This document shows, one piece after another, positions 24,995 to 34,021 of a DNA stretch of 64,000 nt. The stretch comes from Streptomyces sp. SID9727. Its GTDB lineage: Bacteria > Actinomycetota > Actinomycetes > Streptomycetales > Streptomycetaceae. A model generated the notes under the pieces. It was not told the DNA's origin. It ran no database searches and saw only the letters and a list, made by a program, of their open reading frames with translations. The stretch lies in NCBI RefSeq assembly GCF_010550605.1, contig NZ_JAAGNI010000233.1, positions 1 to 64,000 of the forward strand. The letters run 5' to 3'. Within the stretch, counting starts at the first letter, position 1. Every line of letters starts with the position of its first letter. The translations under genes were made by a program, and so were the position numbers.

Positions 24995-26131
24995 TCAGCT
25001 CAGCTGCATCCCCTCCGCTGGGATCTCCTCGACGGCGGCAGCGTGTGCGATAGGCAGCCCCCATCGCTCGCGTGCCGTGTCCACCGCGAGCTGGGCTTGC
25101 CGTGCACCGGGCGGGCCCCAGCCCAGGAGGGCGGCTGCCTGGGCGGGGCTGGCGAGGAGGCGGGCGAAGGGGCGTCCGGTGGCGGGGTCGACGGCTGCCG
25201 GCCCGATGGCGGTGACGCGAGCGGCCAGGCGAAGGCGGGCGTTGGGTCCCACGCCGCCGTAGACCTCGCCGGTTTCGTCCAGCACCCAGCCCAGTCGCAC
25301 CGGATCGGCCAGGGTGAGCTGCCCTTCTTCGGCGGCTTCGCGGTGCAGGGTGTTCTCGGCCGTCGCGTCGGTGGCCTCCACGGTGCCGCCGGGCAGCATC
25401 GGGAGTGCGCCTTGTGGGCCGGGATCGGCCACGACGACCACTCGGCCGTCGGGGACGAAGCACCACGCCCAGGCTTGCTGCACGGGCAGGTGCTCGGGAA
25501 CGGGTTCGTGATGGAGCGGGCTGTCCCATAAGGGGCGGTAGCGGACGTGGACGTCGTGCCGGTCCAGCGCCGGGGCACCAATGATGTGCCGGCCATCGGC
25601 CAGGTGCGCGGTGGCGGTGTTCCCGAGCCGGGCGCGGTAGGCGGCGAGCATGATCTGCCCGTCCACCGGGCGCAGCCGCCGTACCGCGTCCCGGGTCTCC
25701 AGGAAGGCGTACTCGGACAACTCTTCGCGCGGCAGACGGATCGTCTCGACCTGGTCGGGGGCGAGGGTTCCCCCGTCGAAGACGAACCGAACCTCGCCGG
25801 GGCAGTGTGTGCCGGACTGAAGGTCGGGGTGGTGCGGGGAGAGGGAGTGAACGGCGAGCACGGCCGACAGCTGTAGATCCAGGCCCAGTTCTTCGGTGAT
25901 CTCGCGTCGGCAGGTGACGTGCGGGTGCTCGCCGGGTTCGACGACGCCTCCGGGTAGCAGCCACGAGCTGTCCGTGCGGTAGGTGGGGTGTACCAGGAGG
26001 ACCCGGCCGACCTCGTCGGTGATGATCGCGGCGGCGCCGAGCCACGCCGCGTGCCGGGATGCTGCGGACTGAGCTTCGGACGGGCCGATACGCGGCGTGG
26101 CGTGACCCGGCGGGGGGATGCGGGAGGGCAC
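24995..26131 (-). CDS. Double-NUDIX protein
   Basis: A 378-aa protein with two NUDIX domains. The first box (61-84, GGVVEPGEHPHVTCRREITE followed by ELG) is intact. The second, near 260, is degenerate: GGTVEATDATAENTLHREAA then EEGQ, lacking the normal xG after EE. The second domain may be structural or regulatory. GTG 26131 follows AGGCAGAGC. It is separated from the triple-NUDIX gene by 57 bp. Confidence 0.85.
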   Translation of the reverse strand: MPSRIPPPGHATPRIGPSEAQSAASRHAAWLGAAAIITDEVGRVLLVHPTYRTDSSWLLPGGVVEPGEHPHVTCRREITEELGLDLQLSAVLAVHSLSPHHPDLQSGTHCPGEVRFVFDGGTLAPDQVETIRLPREELSEYAFLETRDAVRRLRPVDGQIMLAAYRARLGNTATAHLADGRHIIGAPALDRHDVHVRYRPLWDSPLHHEPVPEHLPVQQAWAWCFVPDGRVVVVADPGPQGALPMLPGGTVEATDATAENTLHREAAEEGQLTLADPVRLGWVLDETGEVYGGVGPNARLRLAARVTAIGPAAVDPATGRPFARLLASPAQAAALLGWGPPGARQAQLAVDTARERWGLPIAHAAAVEEIPAEGMQLS

Positions 26132-26186
26132 GTTGCTCTGCCTTTCTCGACGGTGGGCGGGCGGGTGTGCAAGCGCACGGCATTGA

Positions 26187-27482
26187 TCAGGAGGGAACGC
26201 AGCTTTTAGGGCCGGTGGGCAGAACGGCGCTTGCGGGCACGCTCGGCCAGCTCACGGTGATGCGGGTGTGCTTCTTGGTGAATACGTGCGGTTCGTGGTC
26301 CGTGTCCGCCGGGGCACACTCGGCTGCTTTGCGGGCGGTGATCAGGGGGAATCGGGCACGGCGGTGGTTGCGCTGCCATTGCTCGACCTGCGCGGCCATC
26401 TCGCGTGCAGGGAGGTGCCCTTGGGCGCCGTAGCCGTGGACGACGAACTCGTACAGGCCCGTGCCGTCGTCCCCGTCGCCGACGCGCTCGTGGGCAAGCC
26501 GGGCGAGGGAGGTCCCGCGGACGATAGCGGCGGCGGGCCAGTGCGGGGGCGGTGGGTTGAGGATCTGGTGGCCGCTGTCGGGGTCAACTTCCAGGCGGCA
26601 GAAGCCGGGCAGGGCGCCGGCGAGGTAGAGCTGGAGGAGGTCGAAGGGTTCCTGGCCCCCGACGGTGACGCCGGTGCGGGTGACGGTCGGCTCGCGGGTA
26701 AGGGCGGGGGTGAGTTGGTCCACGGGCAGCGGCGTGCCGTCTTCCCAGGAAAGGTGGACTCCGGTGCCGGGCACGGTGCGGCTGTTGCGGTTCCAGGCGC
26801 CGTCCCCCTGCATGGCGACGAAGCCGCAGACGACGAGCGGCTCGTCACTGTGCAGGGCCCCTTTTGCCTTGGTGAAGCCGATGGCCCAGTGGTAGCCGTG
26901 CAGGCGCAGCGGCGCGATGAGACGGCCGCCTTCTGCCAGCGCGCCGATCCAGGGCAGGTCCCAGGCGTCGACGGTGACCACGATGGCGTCGAATCCGCCC
27001 TCGGGCACCACACCGGTCGGCAGGTGCTCGGCGTCCGCGGTAACCACGCTGACCCGGTCGTATCCGGCCTCGGGCAGGAAGCTGGTGGCTCTCTCGGTGA
27101 CGGCCGGGTCGATGTCGAGGGTGGTGACGTGACCGGTGGGACCGACGAGTTCGGCGAGGAGGGCGGCGTTGTAGCCGCCGGATCCGATCTCCAGTACGCG
27201 GTGGCCCGGCTGGATGCGGGCGGCTTCGAGCATGTCGGCCTGCAGCCAGGGCGCGGAAATGGAGCTGGTGACGGCGCCGTCGCCATTGTGGCGGGTGGCG
27301 ACGATGTCGTTGGCGTACGCCGCTTGCACGGAGACGCCGGGAGCGAAGGTGTGCCGGGGCACGGTGCGGAAGGCGTGCTCGACAGCGGCGGAGCGGATGT
27401 GGTTGCCGTCGAGGAGCTGCTCGACGAGCTGGTGGCGCAGCTCGCTCGCGTCGCTGATCTCGGTGGCCGGCGAAGTGGTCAC
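26187..27482 (-). CDS. FxLD-system O-methyltransferase (stand-alone copy)
   Basis: A 431-aa protein of the protein-isoaspartate-methyltransferase-like family that accompanies FxLD lanthipeptides (LanS-type). Motif I is VLEIGSGGYNAALLAELVG, preceded by TSSISAPWLQADMLEAARIQ, the usual PCMT entry. In characterised class I systems such enzymes methylate an Asp of the core peptide, leading to isoaspartate. GTG 27482 follows GGAAGGAATTCC. It is a second copy, since a related domain is fused to the LanB elimination domain at 30880-32922. Confidence 0.85.
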   Translation of the reverse strand: MTTSPATEISDASELRHQLVEQLLDGNHIRSAAVEHAFRTVPRHTFAPGVSVQAAYANDIVATRHNGDGAVTSSISAPWLQADMLEAARIQPGHRVLEIGSGGYNAALLAELVGPTGHVTTLDIDPAVTERATSFLPEAGYDRVSVVTADAEHLPTGVVPEGGFDAIVVTVDAWDLPWIGALAEGGRLIAPLRLHGYHWAIGFTKAKGALHSDEPLVVCGFVAMQGDGAWNRNSRTVPGTGVHLSWEDGTPLPVDQLTPALTREPTVTRTGVTVGGQEPFDLLQLYLAGALPGFCRLEVDPDSGHQILNPPPPHWPAAAIVRGTSLARLAHERVGDGDDGTGLYEFVVHGYGAQGHLPAREMAAQVEQWQRNHRRARFPLITARKAAECAPADTDHEPHVFTKKHTRITVSWPSVPASAVLPTGPKSCVPS

Positions 27483-27588
27483 GGAATTCCTTCCGGTGCT
27501 GGTGGGGCGGAGTCGGACGTGCAGAGAGGTGTCGAGGGCGGCCTTGCGTCTCTGCCTGGCGGACCGGGGCCTCGCGTGCTCGGGGTGA

Positions 27589-29529
27589 TCAGGAGGTGTC
27601 GCCGCTCATCCGGCGCTGCAGTACCCACAGGGTTCGGAACAGGCCGGGCTGCTGAGTGAGCTGGGCATAGGTGCCTTCCTGGACGATCCGCCCTTCGTCC
27701 AGGACCACGATCCGGTCGGCTACGGCGACGTTGGTGAGACGGTGGGTGATCAGCAGGATGGCGCGGTCCTTGGCCAGCTCCCGCAGGCCGGCGAAGATCC
27801 GGTGCTCGGCTCGGGCGTCGAGGGCGGCCGTGGGTTCGTCCATCACCAGCAGTGCCGCCTGCCGGTGGAACGCGCGGGTGAGGACCAGGCGTTGCCACTG
27901 TCCGCCGGAGAGCTGCTGGCCGCCGAACCACTCGCTGGTCAGTAGGGTGTTCAGCCCGGAGCGCAGGCCCGGCAGCATCTCTGCGGCGCCGGATGCCTCG
28001 CAGGCGGCGAGCAGGGCCGCGTCGCTGGTGTCACCCTGTCCGAAGGTGATGTTGTCGCGCATGGTCAGCGGCAGGTACGTGAACTTCTGCGGCACCAGAG
28101 CGACGTGTTCCCACGATGCCCACGGGTCGAGTTCCGCGGTGGAGGCGTGGTCCCAGGCCACGGCGCCTTCGGTGGGAAGCAGCAGTCCGCACAACAAGCG
28201 CGAGAGGGTCGTCTTCCCGGAGCCGTTCTCCCCGACCAGCGCCACGATCTCCCCGCGCCTTACGTGCAGGGAGACGTTGCTCAGGCTGTCCTTGGGTGCG
28301 CCGTCGTAGCGGTAGGAGACGTCGCGGACCTCGAAGCGCTCCGGTGCGGTGAGGACGGGCGCGGTGCCACGGGAGTCAGACATGGCCTGGCCGTGGGCGT
28401 TGTCGAGGAAGTTCTGCCAGTCCTGGACGTACCAGCCAGTGCGCACCAGGCGGGCACCGCCGTTGATGATGCCGCGTACCGAGCCGGTTGCGGTCTGGAG
28501 AGCGAAGACGGCGCCGCCTCCGGCGGCGAGGCTCATCCTTCCGGAGGCCAGGAGCCACAGCAGCGCCGCCCACACTGCAGTGGAGGCGATCCCGCCGGCC
28601 ACTGAACCGGCCAGTCCCATCCAGGCGCCGGTGTTCGCGGCCGTGCGTTCGGCGGCGTTGACCGAGGCGGCCAGCCGCCTGTAGCGGGCGATCAGGAAGG
28701 GGCCGGCCAGGCAGGCGCGCATCTCCTCGCTGGACTCCTGGTATGCCATGTGCCAGCGCAGTTTGCCCAGCATCCGGCGTCGGCCGGAGGTCTCAAGCCC
28801 GGCGAGGTAGATCACGCGGGCCGAGCGGACATAGGCGGCGGCCTGCGGCAGGCAGGCGAGGAAGAGAAGGGGCAGAAGCAGGGGGTCCAGGACGGTCAGG
28901 ACGGTGGCGCCGGCGGCGAGCGTGGCGGTCGCCGCAAGGACGTCCTGGGCCTCCTCGACGAGGTCGGGGGTGACCTGGGCACCGCGGTCGGCGATGTCGT
29001 AGGCGTCGTTGTAGCCAGGCTTGTTGTTCGCGGCCAGCTCGGCTCCGAGCGCGGCCTCGATCATCGTCAACTCGGCGGCCCGTCCGAGGACCGGGCGCAG
29101 CCGGCCGGTCAGCCAGACCACGGTGATGCCCAGGAGCGCACGCAGACCGGCGGCTCCGGCGATCACGGCCAGCTGCGGGGCGGCGTCCCACAGCCGCTCG
29201 GTGATGTCGCCGGACGAGATCAGCGCGTTGATGGTGCCCGTGACGGCCAGGAGGCCGAGGGCTGCGAGGACCCCCGTGGCGGTCTGGCACACCAGCAGCC
29301 CGATGGTCGCCCCGCGATCCACGTGCCAGGCCATCTGAACCGAGCGCCGCACGAGCGAGGGCAGACGTCGAGCCATGGTGCGGGAGGTCAGCAGGGAGCC
29401 GGCCTGGAGCCGGGATGCGTCGCGGTAGAGGTACTCCTCCTCTCGAACACCGGCCCCTGGGGCTTCGTCGTCCGGCGCGGTTCCCTTTTCCGGTCGCGGC
29501 GGCTGGTCCTGCGTGATGGCCGAGGTCAT
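27589..29529 (-). CDS. ABC transporter, fused permease-ATPase
   Basis: A 646-aa half-transporter. Residues ~60-370 contain six predicted membrane segments (for example ATIGLLVCQTATGVLAALGL). The ATPase has Walker A GENGSGKTT, signature LSGGQ and Walker B LLVMDEPTA. AGGGGG precedes ATG 29529. Position in the lanthipeptide operon suggests export of the product or immunity. It lacks an N-terminal C39 peptidase, so leader removal must be done by another protease. Confidence 0.88.
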   Translation of the reverse strand: MTSAITQDQPPRPEKGTAPDDEAPGAGVREEEYLYRDASRLQAGSLLTSRTMARRLPSLVRRSVQMAWHVDRGATIGLLVCQTATGVLAALGLLAVTGTINALISSGDITERLWDAAPQLAVIAGAAGLRALLGITVVWLTGRLRPVLGRAAELTMIEAALGAELAANNKPGYNDAYDIADRGAQVTPDLVEEAQDVLAATATLAAGATVLTVLDPLLLPLLFLACLPQAAAYVRSARVIYLAGLETSGRRRMLGKLRWHMAYQESSEEMRACLAGPFLIARYRRLAASVNAAERTAANTGAWMGLAGSVAGGIASTAVWAALLWLLASGRMSLAAGGGAVFALQTATGSVRGIINGGARLVRTGWYVQDWQNFLDNAHGQAMSDSRGTAPVLTAPERFEVRDVSYRYDGAPKDSLSNVSLHVRRGEIVALVGENGSGKTTLSRLLCGLLLPTEGAVAWDHASTAELDPWASWEHVALVPQKFTYLPLTMRDNITFGQGDTSDAALLAACEASGAAEMLPGLRSGLNTLLTSEWFGGQQLSGGQWQRLVLTRAFHRQAALLVMDEPTAALDARAEHRIFAGLRELAKDRAILLITHRLTNVAVADRIVVLDEGRIVQEGTYAQLTQQPGLFRTLWVLQRRMSGDTS

Positions 29530-29762
29530 CGTTCCCCCTAGGACGTTCGCGTCGGCAGAGTCGTGAGGTCTAACGACGCGGCTGCGATATCGAACACACG
29601 TCATTCGGTCGTGCTGCGGAGCCCGCTATCTCCTGCATCCGGCGACCCCGTGGACGCGAGATCCCTGGTCTGGCTTGGAGCGGCTGCGGGCAGGAAATGG
29701 CCGAAACGCCGATGCCCACCGCATTACCGGTGTCGGTCGGTGAGCCGGCCGGGTCCACGCCC

Positions 29763-30875
29763 CTATCCGGGTGCCGGTTCGGCCTGCAGCAGCTGTTCCA
29801 GCTGGTTCTCGGCGTGATCGACTGCGCACGTCAGAGCCTCGTGGTGGTCGGCGGACAGGGCGCCGGATCCCAGTCCGGCTGCGGCGGTCACCGCGTTCAG
29901 TACGTCTTTCGCTTTGTCGTCCAAAGCGGTGGCGGCGACGGGGTGGCGCAGGACCTCTCGGGCGGAGTAGGCGTCGAGGCGTGCCGCGGCGGCAAGAGCG
30001 CAGGCGAGTGAGCCGGCATGCGGCCCGCTGCCGTCGACATCGAGAGCGGCCAGGCCCGCCCGGGTCTGGAATGCCGCGTACGAGGGTTCGGGGTCGGCGA
30101 GGAGCGCGGCGGCTGAACGCTGAACTTGGTCGGGGTCGGCGGGCGGAAGGTGTGCCGGGTCGGGGCGGCAGTGGGCGCGCAGGAGGTCGGCGACGTGGTT
30201 CTCCCACGGCTCGGTGGGCTGGGTGGTGTCGATCAGGTCGCGGGCCTGCTGGTCCAGGTCTTGCTCCATGAGGGCCATGATCTTGATCTGGCGGCCGTCG
30301 AGGAGGCGGTTGCCGATGCCGCGATGCTGGGCCATGGCGTCGGCGGCCTCGGTCCAGCGCCCGATCTGGGCGAGGGCGCGGGCGCCGTCGACGAGGACGC
30401 TGATGTACAGCTCGTGGCACACCGTGCGGTGGTCCTCTTCCGTGGCGGTGAGGGCCGAGAGGTCGACGATGTGGCCGTCGATGTCGGTCTTGTTTCGGTG
30501 TCGGGCCGCGTCGTTGAGGCAGTGCAGCAAGCTGTAGGCGAGTTCGCCGTGGCCGGCGCGGGTCTCCAGCCGGGAGAGGTTGACCAGTGGCATCAGCGAC
30601 ATGATGGCGATCCGGCCGCTGAGGCGTCCGGCGTCGGCGAAGACCTGGTGCTGGCGCCAGCACAGCTCCTGGGCCAGATCGGGCAGGTCGACGTCGGAGG
30701 CGATCAGTGCGGCGTAGTTGAGGACCCCGCAGGCGCGGGCCACCAGGTCGTAGTGGCTCGCACCTGCGGGCGCGACGGTCAGCCCGGTGAGGTGGTGGAT
30801 GCGCTCCTCCAGGGGGAGCGCGGGCGCCTTGGTGCGGCGGACCAGGGGGATGCGGCTGGCTATCGCGGGGATCAT
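29763..30875 (-). CDS. Unknown helical protein in the lanthipeptide operon
   Basis: A 370-aa, mostly helical protein (segments such as YAALIASDVDLPDLAQELCW and LYISVLVDGARALAQIGRWT) that looks like a TPR-type repeat fold. No catalytic motif is seen. It starts 5 bp after the fusion gene stop and so belongs to the operon. Proteins of this type in Streptomyces RiPP clusters may act as regulators or binding partners; I assign no function. Confidence 0.65.
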   Translation of the reverse strand: MIPAIASRIPLVRRTKAPALPLEERIHHLTGLTVAPAGASHYDLVARACGVLNYAALIASDVDLPDLAQELCWRQHQVFADAGRLSGRIAIMSLMPLVNLSRLETRAGHGELAYSLLHCLNDAARHRNKTDIDGHIVDLSALTATEEDHRTVCHELYISVLVDGARALAQIGRWTEAADAMAQHRGIGNRLLDGRQIKIMALMEQDLDQQARDLIDTTQPTEPWENHVADLLRAHCRPDPAHLPPADPDQVQRSAAALLADPEPSYAAFQTRAGLAALDVDGSGPHAGSLACALAAAARLDAYSAREVLRHPVAATALDDKAKDVLNAVTAAAGLGSGALSADHHEALTCAVDHAENQLEQLLQAEPAPG

Positions 30876-30879
30876 CGGC

Positions 30880-32922
30880 TCAGCCCTTGCGCGCCCAGTC
30901 GACGACGAGTCGGCTGTAGGGCTTGTCGATGACGAAGCGCGGGTCGTTGGCCGTCAGCCGGTCGCGTGACTCGGCGGTGGCCATCCGGAATCCCGGTGCG
31001 GGGGCGTCGTTGCCGCCGCTGGCGTCCCAGGCGCGGATCTCGTCCACGACGCGCTCGGCGAGGCCGCGGCCCGCTTCGCCGTGGCCGATCACGCCGACCT
31101 CCCAGTACCTGCCGTTCTCGTCTTCGCCCTCGCGGATGGTCAGGTACGCGAGTGATGCGCCGTCGAGGGCGGCCATGGAGCCCCAGCCGAAGTGCGGGGT
31201 GAACCCGAGGCGCTGGCCCGGCAGGCGGGACAGGCCGTTGGGCAGCACGCAGGCCAGGTACAGGTACAGCCACTCCCACGCGGATCCCTGCCGGAACTTC
31301 ACCCCGGTGTACAGCTTGGTCTGCTGCTCGTCGAGGACGGTCCGCAGGGCGTCGCGGTCGACGTCCTGCTCGCTGAACGTCTCCAGGCGCACGTTGCCCT
31401 CACCGGCCATCGGGACGAGGGTGTACACGTCGTCGCAGACGCCCTTGCGCAGCGGGACGAAGGTGGCCATCTCGCAGGAGACGGTCTTCCATGTGTCCCC
31501 GTCGCGTTCGAAGGCGAAGGAGCGGGAGATGCTGCCGCGGATCCGCATCGGCAGGACCAGGCGCCCGCCGGGGGCGAGTTGTTCGAGGATCTTGGCCGGG
31601 ACGTCGCCCGCGCCGACCGTGAACTGGATGCGGTCGTAGGGGGCGTGTTCGGGCAGCCCGGCCGCGCCGTCCGCCATCACCGCGGTGGCGTTGTCGATGC
31701 CGGCCTCGGCGAGGTGCTTGCTCGCGCCGGCGACGAGGTCCTTGTCGACGTCCAGGGTCCACACCTGCCCGCCGGGGGAGACGATCTTGCCGAGGAGGGC
31801 GGCGTTGTAGCCGGTGGCCGCTCCGGCTTCCAGGACCTTGTGGCCGGGCAGGGCCCCGAGCTGTTCGAGCTGGGTGGCGACGACGGACGGCGCGGAGATG
31901 CAGGAGATCATCTCTCCGTGCTCGTCGTGCTTGATCGGTACCGCGTCCTCCTTGTACGCGCGCTCCAGGTCGACGCCGGGCAGGAAGGCATGCCGGTCGG
32001 TGGTGCGGAATGCGTCGATGGCCTCCTGGCTGCGCAGGTGGCCGCTGTCGACGAGCCGTTGGGCGAGGGCTTCGCGCAGCTGGGCGGGGTCGGTTACTGG
32101 TGTCACGGTGGTCTCCATTCGAGGGAGGTTAGGGTCCGCCGGGGCGGACTTGCGGTGGGACACGTCGCCTTCTGAGGTGGAGAAGGCGACGTGACGGCCG
32201 AGCCACGCGGTCGCGGCCTGCGCTTCGACAGGCACGCCCGCGCGGTTGAACGCGAAGATCGCGTGGTGGGCGAGGACGCCCCGGATCCCGCGTATCAGCC
32301 GGCCGTCGGCGGCGAGTCGGCGCAGCTGGGAGCCGGCGTCCTCGAACGCGGCGACGCGCTCGGCCCAGCCCGCTTCCGGATCGGGGCGCAGAGTGGCGTC
32401 CGCGTTCATGAGCCGACGCATCGCGGAGACGGCCTTGTCCAGGGCGGGCCCTCGGGGAGGGGTGACGGGGTGGCGCAGGGCGGCCCACTGGTCGTAGACG
32501 TCTCCGGCTTCGAACGGGTCCAGCCCCGCCGCGCGGATCATGGTGGACAGCAGCATCACCGCGCGCTCGCGGGCGCCAGGGGCACCGGTCTCGGCGAGCG
32601 CGGCCGGGCTGTCGGCGCAGAACACGCCGTGCGCGACCTTCATGCCCTCGGGGCCGCCGAACGCATGGGTCTCCGGCTCGTAGATCCCGCCCGTCCAGCC
32701 AGTGAGCACACCGTCGGAAACGAGTTGGTTCAGCAGGTTGGTGGCGGGCTGCTCGGTGCGCAGGCGCACACCGGCGTCCTTGCGCAGGAAGTGGAAACGG
32801 CGGCCGGACAGTGCGGTGGCCAAGACCCGCGCGGCGTCCTTGTGTGGCTGGGGGAAGGCCACGGAGGCGTGCCACCAACCGGTGTCCGGGGAAAGGGGCA
32901 GGTGCTCGTCGTCGAAGGCCAT
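30880..32922 (-). CDS. LanB elimination domain fused to FxLD-system methyltransferase
   Basis: A 680-aa fusion. Residues 1-~260 match the thiopeptide-type bacteriocin biosynthesis/SpaB-C family (WWHASVAFPQPHKDAARVLA, then GWTGGIYEPETHAFGG), which removes glutamate from glutamylated Ser/Thr. Residues ~275-680 are a PCMT-like methyltransferase (MISCISAPSVVATQLEQLG, VLEAGAATGYNAALLGKIV). AAGGAG lies about 10 nt before ATG 32922. The linker contains METTVTPVTDPAQLREAL with no RBS, so one chain is likely. It completes the split LanB of the cluster. Confidence 0.85.
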   Translation of the reverse strand: MAFDDEHLPLSPDTGWWHASVAFPQPHKDAARVLATALSGRRFHFLRKDAGVRLRTEQPATNLLNQLVSDGVLTGWTGGIYEPETHAFGGPEGMKVAHGVFCADSPAALAETGAPGARERAVMLLSTMIRAAGLDPFEAGDVYDQWAALRHPVTPPRGPALDKAVSAMRRLMNADATLRPDPEAGWAERVAAFEDAGSQLRRLAADGRLIRGIRGVLAHHAIFAFNRAGVPVEAQAATAWLGRHVAFSTSEGDVSHRKSAPADPNLPRMETTVTPVTDPAQLREALAQRLVDSGHLRSQEAIDAFRTTDRHAFLPGVDLERAYKEDAVPIKHDEHGEMISCISAPSVVATQLEQLGALPGHKVLEAGAATGYNAALLGKIVSPGGQVWTLDVDKDLVAGASKHLAEAGIDNATAVMADGAAGLPEHAPYDRIQFTVGAGDVPAKILEQLAPGGRLVLPMRIRGSISRSFAFERDGDTWKTVSCEMATFVPLRKGVCDDVYTLVPMAGEGNVRLETFSEQDVDRDALRTVLDEQQTKLYTGVKFRQGSAWEWLYLYLACVLPNGLSRLPGQRLGFTPHFGWGSMAALDGASLAYLTIREGEDENGRYWEVGVIGHGEAGRGLAERVVDEIRAWDASGGNDAPAPGFRMATAESRDRLTANDPRFVIDKPYSRLVVDWARKG

Positions 32923-32950
32923 GGTCGGGGAACTCCTTGAAGGGGCGGGG

Positions 32951-34021
32951 TCAGGTGAGCAGCAGGGCGCGGGCCCAGCCGGAGGTGGCGGCGTGATGCA
33001 GGGCGAGTTGGGCACCGGCCCGGCCTTCCAGGAAGCCTGGTTTGTGCAGGTGCTCCCAGTCGGTGGCCAGCCGCCGGCGCAAGTCGCGGACGATGGGGGC
33101 GAAGCGTGCGGGGTCGGGGCTGTCTGCGGCGACCGCGCGGGTCAGGGTCAGCAGGCCGGCCCAGCCGTGGCAGAGCGTCGAGTCGGTGATCCGGGCGAGC
33201 TGTTGCGGGTCGGTCAGGATGGTCGTGACCGTGTCCTCGGCTGCTCGGCGGCGTTCGGTGTCTTCGAGGGCGAGCGCGGCGAGCTGCTGCGCGCGGGCGA
33301 TGCCGGGCTGGCCGTAGCACCAGGACTGGCGGGCCGGCCCCGCCTGCGGCGGCTGGTCGTCGCCCAGGTGGGCCGCGGCGGACCAGTAGTGGGTGCCGTG
33401 TCGGTCGAGCCAGGTCGCGAACGTGCTGATGGCTTCCTCCTGGCCGGGGACGCTGACGCCTTCGCGTAGGGCGAGGGAGAGTACGGACAGGGGCCCGGCG
33501 ATGCCGTGGGCCATGCCGTTGTTGCCGTGCCCGCCGGCCATCTCCTTGCCGTCAGGGCCGAGCGCCGACCACCACCCCGGAATCATCCGGCTACCGCCGC
33601 GCGCGGGGCGGGCGAGACTGACGAGGCAGCAGAGCACATCGGGGAGCCGGGGTGCGACGGGGCGGCGGGACAGCAGCAGCGCCGCGAGCCCGGTCAGACC
33701 TCGGATGAGATCCCATTCGGCGAGATGAGGTAGCGCGCCGGTTGCGTGGCGGTGGTGGGCGGCGGCGAGCCGGGCGTCCACGACGTGGTCGACGGCCGCT
33801 CGGACGTCGTCGCCGGCACCGTGGGTGCGAGCCAGGACGAACTCCAAGGCGGGGGCGCCGTGGAAGAGGCTGGCGTTGCTGCCGGTGCTCACGCCCTGGG
33901 CGGTGGCCCGGGTGAGGTGGCGACGCGCCGTGGACAGGTCTCGGCGCTCGATGTGGAGCAGGGCCATGCCGAGGGCGCCCTCGGACAGGTCCTGTGTGCG
34001 GGGGACGGTCGTGGTGGTCAT
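32951..34021 (-). CDS. LanC-type lanthionine cyclase
   Basis: A 356-aa cyclase with the LanC zinc ligands C235 (WCYGQPGIA) and C284-H285 (LCHGWAG), plus GGHGNNGMAHGIAGPLSVLS, the central GxxHG-like turn. LanC adds Cys thiols to dehydro residues to form lanthionine rings. The ATG at 34021 overlaps the LanB stop (ATGA). The gene order B-C-elimination domain is as expected for FxLD systems. Confidence 0.9.
   Translation of the reverse strand: MTTTTVPRTQDLSEGALGMALLHIERRDLSTARRHLTRATAQGVSTGSNASLFHGAPALEFVLARTHGAGDDVRAAVDHVVDARLAAAHHRHATGALPHLAEWDLIRGLTGLAALLLSRRPVAPRLPDVLCCLVSLARPARGGSRMIPGWWSALGPDGKEMAGGHGNNGMAHGIAGPLSVLSLALREGVSVPGQEEAISTFATWLDRHGTHYWSAAAHLGDDQPPQAGPARQSWCYGQPGIARAQQLAALALEDTERRRAAEDTVTTILTDPQQLARITDSTLCHGWAGLLTLTRAVAADSPDPARFAPIVRDLRRRLATDWEHLHKPGFLEGRAGAQLALHHAATSGWARALLLT

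Noticed and set aside
29570-29758. A 62-codon minus frame between the ABC transporter and the unknown helical protein as a second lanthipeptide precursor.
   Set aside because: Weak start signal, no FxLD motif and only two Cys; not a credible precursor.
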